Shown: piece by piece, positions 9,300 to 17,777 of the stretch | How positions within the stretch are numbered: the stretch's first letter is position 1 | Layout of the letters: every line of letters begins with the position of its first letter | Origin: Verrucomicrobiota bacterium | GTDB taxonomy: Bacteria > Verrucomicrobiota > Verrucomicrobiia > Limisphaerales > Pedosphaeraceae | Direction: 5' to 3' | Assembly: GCA_021325145.1 (NCBI GenBank) | Contig: JAJPHR010000016.1 | Location: 62,001 to 126,000 of the forward strand | DNA: 64,000 nucleotides | The notes under the pieces: model-generated | Databases searched by the model: none | Seen by the model: the letters and a program-made list of their open reading frames with translations, nothing else | What the model was told of the DNA's origin: nothing | Position numbers and translations under genes: made by a program

Positions 9300-10574
9300 A
9301 TGACGCAGAAGGAACCGCACATTGTAGTATTGGGCGCAGGTTTTGGGGGATTGGAATTCTGCAAGCATTTTCACGATCCAACCGCCCGAATCACGCTGGT
9401 GGACCGCACCAATCACCATTTGTTTCAGCCTTTGCTCTATCAGGTGGCGACGGCGGGATTGTCCGCGCCAGACATCGCGCAGCCGATCCGCTCGATCCTT
9501 TCGGACCGGACAAATGTAACGGTGTTGCTCGATACGGTTCGCGATTTCAACCTGGCGGAGCGAAAGGTCATGCTTGAGGAAAACACGCTCAGTTATGATT
9601 ACCTGGTGCTGGCGCTGGGCGGTTGCACGAGTTACTTCGGCCATCCGGAATGGGAGCCATTTGCGCCGGGCTTGAAGTCGCTGGGAGATGCGCTGCACAT
9701 CCGCAGCCGGATATTGCTGGCCTTCGAGAAGGCGGAAACCGAGCCGCCGCCGGACATGCACGAGCGGTTGATGACCATCGTGGTGGTCGGCGGCGGCCCG
9801 ACGGGCGTGGAACTGGCCGGGGCTTGCGCCGAATTGGCGCGGCATGTCCTCAAAAAAGATTTCCGGCGGATCGATCCCGGGCAGGCACACGTTATTTTGC
9901 TCGAGGGCACTCCGCGCATTCTCTCCAACCTGCCGCCGGAATTGTCCGCGAGCGCGCAACGGCAATTGGAGCAACTGGGGGTTCAAGTTCGCACCAACAC
10001 GAAGGTGAAGAATATCACCGAAGGCAGGGTGGACCTGGAAAATGGAGAAACGATTCGGGCGGCGAACATTCTTTGGGCCGCCGGGGTTTCGGCAACGCCG
10101 CTGACGAAGAAGCTCGGTGTGCCATTGGATCGGGCGGGGCGCGTGCAGGTGAACCCGGATTTGAGTTTGCCGGGACATCCGGAAGTCTTTGCCGTGGGGG
10201 ACATGGCGCTGGTCCTGGGAGCGGATGGCAAGCCAGTCCCGGGCGTTTCGCCGGCGGCGATGCAAATGGCCCGGCACGCAGCCGGAATCATTGAGAACGA
10301 ACTGGCTTTCCGTGGCGCGACGAAACGGCCTGCTTTCAAGTATTGGGACAAGGGCACCATGGCGACCATCGGACGTTCGGCGGCGGTGGCAAAAATCGGG
10401 CGATTCGAGTTTTCCGGCTGGCTGGCCTGGCTGGCCTGGCTGGTCGTGCACCTGATTTTTCTGGTGGGCTTCCGGAACAAAGTGGCGGTTTTGTTTCAGT
10501 GGTTTTATTCCTACATCACGTACAAGCGGGGCGCGCGCATTATTGCCGGTCCGGAGGAAAGCGAGCCGTGCTGA
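9300..10574 (+). CDS. ndh: Type II NADH dehydrogenase (NDH-2-like FAD/NAD(P) oxidoreductase)
   Basis: A 424-residue flavoprotein expected to oxidise NADH and pass electrons to quinone at the inner membrane without pumping protons. The N-terminal FAD dinucleotide fold is HIVVLGAGFGGLEF (about 6-19); the NAD fold is TIVVVGGGPTGVELAG (about 159-174). The family's NHHLFQPLLYQVA segment and the FAVGDMA FAD-ribityl motif are present. A hydrophobic C-terminal stretch (GWLAWLAWLVVHLIFLVGF) fits the membrane-binding helix. The DNA there is a short tandem repeat of CTGGC(C) units (about 10420-10442). ATG at 9300 was preferred over TTG at 9285 because it begins right before the FAD fold, although the G-rich stretch before it is very close. 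Confidence 0.92.
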   Translation: MTQKEPHIVVLGAGFGGLEFCKHFHDPTARITLVDRTNHHLFQPLLYQVATAGLSAPDIAQPIRSILSDRTNVTVLLDTVRDFNLAERKVMLEENTLSYDYLVLALGGCTSYFGHPEWEPFAPGLKSLGDALHIRSRILLAFEKAETEPPPDMHERLMTIVVVGGGPTGVELAGACAELARHVLKKDFRRIDPGQAHVILLEGTPRILSNLPPELSASAQRQLEQLGVQVRTNTKVKNITEGRVDLENGETIRAANILWAAGVSATPLTKKLGVPLDRAGRVQVNPDLSLPGHPEVFAVGDMALVLGADGKPVPGVSPAAMQMARHAAGIIENELAFRGATKRPAFKYWDKGTMATIGRSAAVAKIGRFEFSGWLAWLAWLVVHLIFLVGFRNKVAVLFQWFYSYITYKRGARIIAGPEESEPC

Positions 10575-10707
10575 AGCCCTTGGCAGCGGGCGTCTCGTGG
10601 TAGGCGGTTCCTTACAACATTGTCAGCCAAATGCCGACGTGCGGGAATTCCAGAGTCGGCTAAGGTAAGGCATGGCAGCGTAACTCACAGGCGCTGCTCC
10701 CCCATAA

Positions 10708-10740
10708 GCCCGGCTGTAAGCGAGCCGGGCCTTCTTTTTA
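10708..10740 (+). terminator. Rho-independent terminator
   Basis: GCCCGGCT (10708-10715) and AGCCGGGC (10723-10730) form a perfect 8-bp stem with a 7-base loop, directly followed by CTTCTTTTT. This is a strong intrinsic terminator reading rightward. It lies 134 bp after the ndh stop, far for a simple 3' end, so it may also end a small RNA made from the gap. Confidence 0.8.
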
Positions 10741-10791
10741 AACCCCTTCCCAAATTGCCAAAATGTGTTATGCTCCCTTCGAAGATAGGAA

Positions 10792-12087
10792 TTGAAAGCT
10801 TTAATAACGACCGCCACCAAAAGGACCGAACGAGTCTTCCTCGTCGGTGTTGAACTCAAGTCCCGCAACGCGTTGGACACGCGTGATTCCCTGGAGGAGC
10901 TTTCCGAACTGGCCTGCACCGCCGGCGGGCAGGTGGTCGGGGACGGAACCCAAAAGCTTGAAGCCCCGGTCGCGGGCACATTCATCGGCAGCGGCAAGGC
11001 GGATGAATTCGCCCGCCACTGCCGCCAGACGGACGTGGACACGGTTATTTTCGACGACGAACTTTCCCCCGCGCAAAGCCGCAATCTGGAACGGGTATTC
11101 GATTGCAAGGTGCTCGACCGCACGTCGCTGATTCTCGATATTTTTGCCCAACGCGCCCGCACCAAGGAGGGCAAGCTGCAAATCGAACTGGCCCAACTCC
11201 AGCATCTGCTGCCGCGACTCACGCGGTTTTGGGGCCACTTGTCCCGGCAAAAGGGCGGCATCGGCATGCGCGGTGACGGTGAAACGCAGTTGGAAACCGA
11301 CCGCCGCCGCGTGCAGGATCGCATTGCGCGGATCGCGCGCGAATTGGAGGTGGTCCGCCGGCAGCGTTCCACGCAACGCCAGGGCCGGCAACGCAACCAA
11401 TGGCCGCTGGCGTCCATTGTGGGTTACACAAACGCCGGAAAATCCACGTTGCTCAATGCCCTGACCGGTGCGGTGGTGCTGGCGGAGGACAAGTTGTTCG
11501 CCACTCTCGACCCGACGACGCGCCGCCTCCGTCTGCCCACGAACCAGAATGTGCTGTTGACCGACACGGTGGGTTTCATTCGCAAGTTGCCCCACGGCCT
11601 CGTGGAAGCCTTCAAAGCCACGCTTGAAGAAGTGGTGCAGGCGGACTTACTGCTGCATGTGGTGGACGCGAGCCATCCGCAGGCGGATGAGCAGGTTCAG
11701 GCCGTGAACTCGGTGCTGGATGAAATCGGCGCGACGGGCAAACCCACGCTCATGGTGTTCAACAAGACCGATAAACTCAACGGCAACGGCCATACGTTTC
11801 TGGATCGTTACCCGGGCGCGGTGGGTGTCTCCGCCAAAACGGGCGAAGGGCTCCCCGCACTATTGGCGGAACTCAACAGCCAGGTCCGCCCGGTGCGCGA
11901 GTTCATGGAACTTTCCGTGCCGCACGAAGCCGCCGCGGTCATAGCCCGTCTTCATGCGGTGGGCCAGGTGATCGAACGCGATTACGAGGGCGAAAAAGCC
12001 TGGTTCAAGGCACGCATCCCGCCACATTTGCATGAGGAGTTTGCGCCGTTCATCGTGCGAGAGCTGCAGACGGCGGGAAGCGCGTAG
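10792..12087 (+). CDS. hflX: GTPase HflX
   Basis: A 431-residue ribosome-associated GTPase; family members split or rescue stalled ribosomes under stress. The N-terminal HflX domain holds FIGSGKADEF and the glycine-rich segment HLSRQKGGIGMRGDGETQLE, with RRR following. The G domain has G1 GYTNAGKST (about 211-219), G3 DTVGF, and G4 NKTD. The only start in this frame after a TAG is TTG at 10792 (with AGGA just upstream), so a TTG start is likely. The C-terminal domain ends FAPFIVRELQTAGSA. No hfq, hflK or hflC neighbours are seen. Confidence 0.93.
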   Translation: MKALITTATKRTERVFLVGVELKSRNALDTRDSLEELSELACTAGGQVVGDGTQKLEAPVAGTFIGSGKADEFARHCRQTDVDTVIFDDELSPAQSRNLERVFDCKVLDRTSLILDIFAQRARTKEGKLQIELAQLQHLLPRLTRFWGHLSRQKGGIGMRGDGETQLETDRRRVQDRIARIARELEVVRRQRSTQRQGRQRNQWPLASIVGYTNAGKSTLLNALTGAVVLAEDKLFATLDPTTRRLRLPTNQNVLLTDTVGFIRKLPHGLVEAFKATLEEVVQADLLLHVVDASHPQADEQVQAVNSVLDEIGATGKPTLMVFNKTDKLNGNGHTFLDRYPGAVGVSAKTGEGLPALLAELNSQVRPVREFMELSVPHEAAAVIARLHAVGQVIERDYEGEKAWFKARIPPHLHEEFAPFIVRELQTAGSA

Positions 12088-12133
12088 CGTGCGCTAAATA
12101 TCAAGCCTCAAGCGCCAAACAATTAAAGCGTAA

Positions 12134-12174
12134 TTGGTGTTTGTTACTTGGTGTTTTTCTGATGCTTGGTGTTT
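12134..12174. repeat. Three spaced copies of TTGGTGTTT
   Basis: TTGGTGTTT occurs at 12134, 12148 and 12166, in the gap after HflX. The spacing is 14 and 18 bp. A related degenerate run (aaacaccaa, gcttggagcttggaatctgg) is found at 20998-21100. Such G/T-biased degenerate runs appear to be a dispersed intergenic repeat type in this genome; no function is evident. Confidence 0.4.
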
Positions 12175-12179
12175 TCCTT

Positions 12180-12407
12180 CTACTCGCCCCCGAAGATTTT
12201 CTTCCACCAGGAACGCCCGGGTTTGGCCCCGCGCGTGACGGATTTCTCGATGCGTCCTTGCACGGTGCGCGGGACAGACGTCAACGCAGCGTCGTGGCGC
12301 AACATTTCCTCGACCGAGGTGAATTCACGGTGCGATGGAACGCGCGATTTTTCAGAGGGCAAGTGTGGCTGCTTTCTGAGCGGATTTGATTTGGATGGCT
12401 CTTTCAT
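12180..12407 (-). CDS. Small basic protein downstream of the ECF sigma gene
   Basis: A 75-residue frame starts 8 bp after the sigma-factor stop on the same strand, so the two are almost certainly one transcript. The product is soluble, rich in Lys, Arg and Ser, with the central segment EFTSVEEMLRHDAALTSVPRTVQGRI and a basic end SWWKKIFGGE. It has no membrane helix and no CxxC zinc motif, so it is not a classical anti-sigma factor. Its position makes a regulatory partner of the sigma factor plausible, but this is inference only. No family recognised. Confidence 0.55.
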   Translation of the reverse strand: MKEPSKSNPLRKQPHLPSEKSRVPSHREFTSVEEMLRHDAALTSVPRTVQGRIEKSVTRGAKPGRSWWKKIFGGE

Positions 12408-12415
12408 GGCAGGCC

Positions 12416-12988
12416 TCAGGCGGATTTTTGGAAAAGTTGGGCAAAAGTTTTGCGGGCGCGATGCAACTTGCCCCGCACAGCGTCGGTGGTCTGATCGGTG
12501 AGCGCGGCGATTTCGTCGTAGCTCAATTCTTCATCCGCCACGAGCAGAAGCAGGAGGCGGTATTCCTCGGGCAGAGTGTCAAGGGTCTTCTGGATGCGTT
12601 GGCCCAGCTCCTTGGTCTCGAGTACTTTCAAGGGCGAATCGGCATGGACGCCGCCAATTTCCATGACCGTCTCGTCCGCGTTGCTGAAGACGTGCCGGCT
12701 GTGCCAGCTTTGGCGCAGGTTTTGGCAATGGTTGATGGTGATCCGATACAACCAGGTGCGAGAGGAGGAGTCGCCGCGAAATTGGTCCAGCTTGCGAAAG
12801 GCCTTGAGAAACACGTCGTGCGTCACGTCCTCCGCCCGCGTGGGATCGCCCAGAAACCGCAAGGCCAGGTAATAAACCGCGCGACTATGCGCTTCGTACA
12901 GCGCCGCGAAATCGGCCTTGGATGGCCGCGTTGCGCAGGTCACGGGCAGTTCGGATTCCACGGGCATTTCCAGAACGAGTGTTTGCAT
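12416..12988 (-). CDS. RNA polymerase sigma factor, ECF (sigma-70 family)
   Basis: A 190-residue ECF sigma factor. Region 2 spans about 28-100 (YEAHSRAVYYLALRFLGDPTRAEDVTHDVFLKAF with the -10 recognising WLYRITINHC part), and region 4 spans about 130-190 (LDTLPEEYRLLLLL...LSYDEIAALTDQTTDAVRGKLHRARKTF), a helix-turn-helix that reads the -35 box. The ATG at 12988 was chosen over a TTG two codons earlier. Its target promoters are unknown; the adjacent small gene may control it. The opposite strand carries a long open frame that is only a GC-driven shadow. Confidence 0.92.
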   Translation of the reverse strand: MQTLVLEMPVESELPVTCATRPSKADFAALYEAHSRAVYYLALRFLGDPTRAEDVTHDVFLKAFRKLDQFRGDSSSRTWLYRITINHCQNLRQSWHSRHVFSNADETVMEIGGVHADSPLKVLETKELGQRIQKTLDTLPEEYRLLLLLVADEELSYDEIAALTDQTTDAVRGKLHRARKTFAQLFQKSA

Positions 12989-13075
12989 CGCCAATTAGAC
13001 ACCGCCGGCCAGGGAATGTCACGGCCAACATTTTGCTTCGCGCAGGCGCCCTTTTATGGTTTAAGAGAATGGCCA

Positions 13076-13804
13076 ATGACCACCGGCAGCAACAGTAACG
13101 GCAGCATCCGTATCAAGGATTTGCCGGACAGCGAGCGCCCTCGCGAACGGCTGGCGGCACACGGCGCGGACGCTCTCAAAAACTCGGAACTCATCGCCAT
13201 TCTTTTGCGCACGGGAATGAAAGGCGCTTCTGCCATCGACGTCGCCGAGCAGTTGCTGCAAAAGTATTCCACACTCGACAACCTTTCGCGCGCGACCTTG
13301 CCCGATCTGCGGAAGGTCAAGGGCATCGGGCGCGACAAAGCAATCGCGCTGGTCAGCGCCTTCGCGCTCGCGCGGCGCATGGCCAAGGAAATCCGCCAGG
13401 AATCGCCCGTGCTTGACAACCCGGAAAGCATCGCCGACCTGTTGCGCGAGGAGAATCGGGCGTACGGGGTCGAGCATTTCCAGGTCGTGCTGCTCAATAC
13501 GCGGCGGCGATTGATCAGCGTGGAGCAGGTTTCGCAGGGCACGCTCGATACCATCCTGGTCCACCCGCGCGAAGTCTTCAAATCGGCCATCGCCGTCAGC
13601 GCCTCCGCCCTCGTCCTGGTTCACAATCATCCCAGCGGTGACCCGACACCTTCCGACGCCGACATCAAGGTGACGCGCGATTTGATCCGCGCCGGGCAGT
13701 TGTTGAAGATCGACGTGCTGGACCACATCATTCTGGGCCGCAAGACGGAGCAGCGGGAGAAGGATTATGCCTCGTTGCGGGAGTTGGGGCATTTTTACGC
13801 CTGA
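13076..13804 (+). CDS. radC: RadC-like JAB/JAMM-domain protein
   Basis: A 242-residue RadC family protein. The N-terminal helix-hairpin-helix part (RPRERLAAHGADALKNSELIAILLRTG, then LRKVKGIGRDKAIAL) is followed by the metalloprotease-like domain with EHFQVVLLNTRRRLI and the metal site HNHPSGDPTPSDAD, ending in HIILG. RadC was once linked to DNA repair; its real role is unsettled, and it is often involved with DNA uptake or recombination. The ATG at 13076 begins the family's normal N-terminus; the much longer in-frame extension runs antisense to the sigma gene and was rejected. Confidence 0.93.
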   Translation: MTTGSNSNGSIRIKDLPDSERPRERLAAHGADALKNSELIAILLRTGMKGASAIDVAEQLLQKYSTLDNLSRATLPDLRKVKGIGRDKAIALVSAFALARRMAKEIRQESPVLDNPESIADLLREENRAYGVEHFQVVLLNTRRRLISVEQVSQGTLDTILVHPREVFKSAIAVSASALVLVHNHPSGDPTPSDADIKVTRDLIRAGQLLKIDVLDHIILGRKTEQREKDYASLRELGHFYA

Positions 13805-13826
13805 CAAGGTCGCGAAAGTCTCCTTT

Positions 13827-15560
13827 TCAATCCGAGTGTTCGACCACGCCGTTCCGGGCTGGGGTGGTTGGCCGGGGCCGGGGCAATTGTTCGGGAGGCA
13901 GAACACCGCAACGTTTGGCCCACGCGTCGTAGAGGGCGGACATTTCCTTCACCTTTTCCGGATACTTCGGAGCCAGGTTCTGAAGTTCGGTGCGATCCGC
14001 ATTGACATCGTAGAGTTCCCAGTCCTTTCCATGTAGCGCCACGAGTTTCCATTGGCTTAGCCGAACCGCGCGATTACCCTCGTGCTCCCAAAAAATCGGG
14101 TTCGGATGCTCGCGCACTTTGTCCTCAAAAATCGGCCGGAGGCTTTGGCCTTCCAGGGGCAGGATGGCGTGACCGTTGTAATTGTCCGGATGCTTTGCCT
14201 CGGCGACATCCACGAGGGTGGGCATGATGTCGGTGACGTGACCAATCTGTCGCGATAGCGTGCCCACATGTTTAATCTTTGCCGGCCAGCGAACGATGAA
14301 CGGGGTCGCAATTCCGCCTTCGTGGGTGAAGTGTTTGTAGAGTTGGAAGGGCGTATCGCTGACATTGGCCCACGGCACGCCGTAGCTTTGCCAGACATCC
14401 TCCGGACCCGCAAATACCGAGTGATTGCTGTTGCCCACTTTGACCGTTTGCCCGGAGCGCGTGCGGCTGGGAATATCGTACCACGCGGGATCGAGAATTT
14501 CAGCGCAAGCGCCGTTATCCGAGAAGAAAATCACCAGCGTATTCTCCTCGATGCCCTTCGTTTTGAGTTCGCCAAGAATGCGCCCAATGCCGTGGTCCAT
14601 GCGCTCGACCATCGCGGCGTAAGTGGCCATGCGGTTGGCTTCCCACTCCTTGTCGCGCACGCCGCTCCACGGACCGACGCGCGGATCGCGCGGTGAGAGC
14701 GGCCAATTCTTGTCAATGATTCCAAGCTCGATCTGCCGCTGATAACGATTGGTCCGAATCACGTCCCAACCAGCCAAATAACGTTGCCGATATTTGGCGA
14801 TGTCCGTGTCGGGCGCTTGCAAAGGCCAGTGCGGAGCGGTATAGGCAACGTAAAGGAAAAACGGCTTGTCGCCGCCCGCGTGCCGGTCGATGTCTTCAAC
14901 GGCGCGGTCGCTGATGATGTCAGTATAATAAAAGTTCGTTGGCTCCGGTTTGACGGGCGTGTTGCCGCGCACCAGGGAGAACGGATCATAGTAACTGCAA
15001 ACGCCGTGGATGGTTCCATAAAAGTCCTCGAACCCGCGTTGAAGCGGCCAGCCGTTCTTGTTCTCCCAAAAGGGTTCGTCGGATTCACGGTTGAGTTGGG
15101 CTTTGCCGTTGAAATGAACGTGGCAAACATGCCACTTCCCAACCATGAGGGTATGATAGTCAGCGCGGCGCAATTCTTCGGCGATGGTGATGCAGTTCTG
15201 GTTCAGTTCGCCGCGATAACCGGGAACGCCTTGGTCTTCCATCATGGCTCCGATGCCGGCCTGTTGCGGATACAAGCCCGTCAGCAACGAAGCGCGCGTG
15301 GGACAGCAGCGCGGCGTGGTGTAAAACTGGGTCAACCGCATCCCGGATGATGCCAACCGGTCCAGATTGGGAGTCGAAATCTCCGAGCCGAAACATCCCA
15401 GGTCGGAGTATCCCAAATCATCGGCCAGAATCAGCACGATGTTCGGACGCTGAACCGAAGCTACATCCGCCAGGCAGTTCGAAATCGTTCCCAGGAGAAT
15501 GATTGCTGCCGCAATGCGCACGCCTAAGCCCGGCGAGATGACCAGCCGCTTGTTTCTCAT
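13827..15560 (-). CDS. Secreted arylsulfatase (formylglycine sulfatase)
   Basis: The 577-residue enzyme would hydrolyse sulfate esters, probably on polysaccharides or aryl substrates, after maturation of an active-site Cys to formylglycine. An N-terminal hydrophobic signal (about 14-31) suggests export. PNIVLILADDLGYSDLGCFG (39-58) holds the metal-binding Asp pair; the sulfatase signature CCPTRASLLTG starts at Cys85, where C-x-P-x-R is satisfied. Later conserved parts are VGKWHVCH and FFSDNGAC. The CCPTR version and the large size are typical of marine and soil Planctomycetes/Verrucomicrobia sulfatases. The formylglycine-generating enzyme is not in the window. It is convergent with RadC. Confidence 0.93.
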   Translation of the reverse strand: MRNKRLVISPGLGVRIAAAIILLGTISNCLADVASVQRPNIVLILADDLGYSDLGCFGSEISTPNLDRLASSGMRLTQFYTTPRCCPTRASLLTGLYPQQAGIGAMMEDQGVPGYRGELNQNCITIAEELRRADYHTLMVGKWHVCHVHFNGKAQLNRESDEPFWENKNGWPLQRGFEDFYGTIHGVCSYYDPFSLVRGNTPVKPEPTNFYYTDIISDRAVEDIDRHAGGDKPFFLYVAYTAPHWPLQAPDTDIAKYRQRYLAGWDVIRTNRYQRQIELGIIDKNWPLSPRDPRVGPWSGVRDKEWEANRMATYAAMVERMDHGIGRILGELKTKGIEENTLVIFFSDNGACAEILDPAWYDIPSRTRSGQTVKVGNSNHSVFAGPEDVWQSYGVPWANVSDTPFQLYKHFTHEGGIATPFIVRWPAKIKHVGTLSRQIGHVTDIMPTLVDVAEAKHPDNYNGHAILPLEGQSLRPIFEDKVREHPNPIFWEHEGNRAVRLSQWKLVALHGKDWELYDVNADRTELQNLAPKYPEKVKEMSALYDAWAKRCGVLPPEQLPRPRPTTPARNGVVEHSD

Positions 15561-15682
15561 GTTCGTTTCCGAGTCTAGCGGTGCGAAACAAATCTTTCAA
15601 TTGCCCAGTCCAGGCACAAGCAAACTGGATATCTTCAGCGACAAGGCTTGAATTATCCACCCGACTTTGTCGAAATGCAGGG

Positions 15683-16489
15683 GTGATTCATCCGACAGCC
15701 ATTATTCATCCGCGGGCAAAGCTGCACTCCAGCGTCAGTGTCGGCCCTTACTCCGTGATCGATGAGCACGTGGAGATCGGCCCGGATTGTTTCATCGGGC
15801 CCCATGCCTGCCTGACCGGCGTCACGACCATCGGTGCGGGAAATCAGTTTCACGCGGGCTGTGTCATCGGAGACGCGCCGCAAGATCTGAAATATCGCAA
15901 TGAACCAACCCGTCTGCGCATCGGCGACCATAATGTCTTTCGCGAGCACGTCACTGTGCACCGCGCGAACAAGATTACGGAGGACACGGTGATCGGCTCA
16001 AATAATTTTTTGATGGCCAACTGCCACGTCGGGCACAACTCATTGCTGGGCAACCACGTCATCCTCGCGAATGGAGCGTTGCTCGGCGGGCATGTGCTGG
16101 TCCAGGATCGCGCGTTCATTTCGGGCAACTGCCTCGTGCATCAGTTCGTGCGCGTGGGCACGCTCGCGCTGATGCAAGGCGGTTCAGCAATCAGCAAGGA
16201 CCTGCCGCCCTACGCCGTGGCGCGCGGCGACAACGGAATTTGCGGGCTCAACGTCATCGGCCTACGGCGGGCGGGCATTGGCACGGAGGACCGTTTGCAA
16301 CTGAAGAAGCTGTATCGGTTGCTCTTTCGCAGCGGGCAAAACGTAGGCCGCGCGGTGGCGCAGGCGCGCCAGGAATTCACCAGTCCGGCGGCGCGAGTGC
16401 TTTTGGACTTTGTGGCCGCATCCAAGCGGGGCATTTGCCGCGATACGAGCGCGGGGGGCTCGGATGCCGGGGAAGCAGCGGAACTGTAG
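15683..16489 (+). CDS. lpxA: Acyl-ACP--UDP-N-acetylglucosamine O-acyltransferase LpxA
   Basis: First enzyme of lipid A synthesis, transferring a hydroxyacyl chain to UDP-GlcNAc in the cytoplasm. The 268-residue product is a left-handed beta-helix of hexapeptide repeats with the LpxA-specific GDAPQDLKYRNEPTRLRIG block (Lys70), FREHVTVHRAN, CHVGHN with His118 matching the catalytic His125 of E. coli, and LGGHVLV. The C-terminal helical domain carries GLNVIGLRRAGI. The start is GTG at 15683 because VIHPTAIIHP is the normal LpxA N-terminus; an earlier ATG at 15581 adds an unlike 34 residues. It stands alone here, apart from lpxB/lpxD/fabZ, and shows that the organism makes lipopolysaccharide. Confidence 0.93.
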   Translation: MIHPTAIIHPRAKLHSSVSVGPYSVIDEHVEIGPDCFIGPHACLTGVTTIGAGNQFHAGCVIGDAPQDLKYRNEPTRLRIGDHNVFREHVTVHRANKITEDTVIGSNNFLMANCHVGHNSLLGNHVILANGALLGGHVLVQDRAFISGNCLVHQFVRVGTLALMQGGSAISKDLPPYAVARGDNGICGLNVIGLRRAGIGTEDRLQLKKLYRLLFRSGQNVGRAVAQARQEFTSPAARVLLDFVAASKRGICRDTSAGGSDAGEAAEL

Positions 16490-16645
16490 CCAGGGCAGAG
16501 CTTGCGCTGGCCATTGGTGGCCATTGGTCGTGGCAACGGCCAATCAACTGAAAATGAGTGGTTTGGGGCCTTTGGTTGTCTTATCCCTGTCGCTCAAATT
16601 CAACTTTGACTGAGGGCAAACGGTGCGATACGATTCCGGACGCAA

Positions 16646-17707
16646 ATGCGTTGTTTAACTTCCAGTGTTCGCAGCGGGGCGGGTTATGCCGCCTTGATTC
16701 TGCCTTTGGTGCTCGCCGGCTCGGTTCTGGCGGGCGGCAAGCAGGAGAAGATCCAGTTTTCGGACCCGGCTGCGCCCATCACCATTTCCAATCTGAATCG
16801 GCTGGAACCGGACAAGTCCTTTTCAAAGCAGATTGAGGAAGACCTGTTCAAGCCGTTTCAATCCATGAAGGAGGGCAACTCCCTTGACCCGGTGATGCCT
16901 CCGGTGCGGTCGCCAAATCCCCAATCCGTGCCCAACAAGCGCCAACGGGAACTGATCGACCAGCGAAAGAATTGGGCATTCATTGATTCCGCCGATCTGC
17001 TGCCGCAAGCCAATGTTGATGACCTGCTTCACGTAAAGGAATACGGCCCCGATGGCAAGGAAAAGCAAAGCCTCGGTGCCATCGATAAGTATTACGAAAA
17101 TCTTGGCAAAAGACACGGGCTAAGTGCCATTGAAATGAGCCAGCAGCCCGGCGCGGGCCAGAACCGGGACTTTGCGGGCACCAATATTCTTAACCGGGCG
17201 AACTTCGCTTTTACAACAAACGAGCAGGCTTGGGGTACTTTCGCGACCGATAATGGCAGCGCATCGCTTCCTCCCTGGGCGGCGAGCGCTGCGCCGCCCA
17301 CAACCGAGCAGATCCGGGCGCAACAACAGCACCGCGCGGATTTTAGCAGCTTGCTGGATGGCCGCGCGACCGCGCCTATTGCCGCGTCGTCTCCCTTTGC
17401 CAACCCGGCCGCCTTTCCCGGCTCGTCACCAGCAGTGCCAAGCGCGGACTTTGGTAATTTTGGCAATACTACTCCGCCAACCGCCCCGGTGAACCCCTTG
17501 GCGCCCGTCGAATACCACAGCGCGGCCAGCCCCGTTCTCGGGGCCGCCGCCCAGGCCGCCAATGTTCGCCCTCACGTGCTGGATGATCCCACGCTTCGCG
17601 CGCTGGGTTTGCCTCAGCCCCAGTTCAAGCTGGTGGAAACTCCCAAACCCGCGCCTCTGACCATCGAGCGCGCCTCAGAGTTCAGCCTGCCGCAACGCAA
17701 ATTCTAA
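16646..17707 (+). CDS. Secreted protein of unknown function with Pro/Ala-rich C-terminal half
   Basis: The 353-residue product begins with a signal peptide (about 1-29, ending LAGSVLAGG). The first half is charged, with LFKPFQSMKEG, KRQRELIDQRKNWAFIDSADLL and IDKYYENLGKRHG; the second half is low-complexity, rich in Ala and Pro (for example PIAASSPFANPAAFPGSSPA). I recognise no domain. Such a layout fits an envelope or periplasmic structural protein with a disordered tail. It stands alone between lpxA and the convergent moeA. Confidence 0.7.
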   Translation: MRCLTSSVRSGAGYAALILPLVLAGSVLAGGKQEKIQFSDPAAPITISNLNRLEPDKSFSKQIEEDLFKPFQSMKEGNSLDPVMPPVRSPNPQSVPNKRQRELIDQRKNWAFIDSADLLPQANVDDLLHVKEYGPDGKEKQSLGAIDKYYENLGKRHGLSAIEMSQQPGAGQNRDFAGTNILNRANFAFTTNEQAWGTFATDNGSASLPPWAASAAPPTTEQIRAQQQHRADFSSLLDGRATAPIAASSPFANPAAFPGSSPAVPSADFGNFGNTTPPTAPVNPLAPVEYHSAASPVLGAAAQAANVRPHVLDDPTLRALGLPQPQFKLVETPKPAPLTIERASEFSLPQRKF

Positions 17708-17751
17708 GGCCGCGACGCGATAGCTTTGCGCGGAGCCCCTTCAAGTGGCCC

Positions 17752-17770
17752 AACTCCGAACCTCGGAGTT
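17752..17770. terminator. Hairpin between convergent genes
   Basis: AACTCCGA (17752-17759) and TCGGAGTT (17763-17770) form an 8-bp perfect stem with a 3-base loop, 45 bp after the secreted-protein gene and 8 bp before the stop of the convergent moeA. There is no U-run, so it may be a weak bidirectional terminator or a REP-like hairpin. Confidence 0.4.
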
Positions 17771-17777
17771 CCTCCCA

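Noticed and set aside
12386..13075. N-terminal extension of RadC
   Set aside because: It runs antisense to the sigma-factor gene, and RadC proteins normally begin where the ATG at 13076 does.
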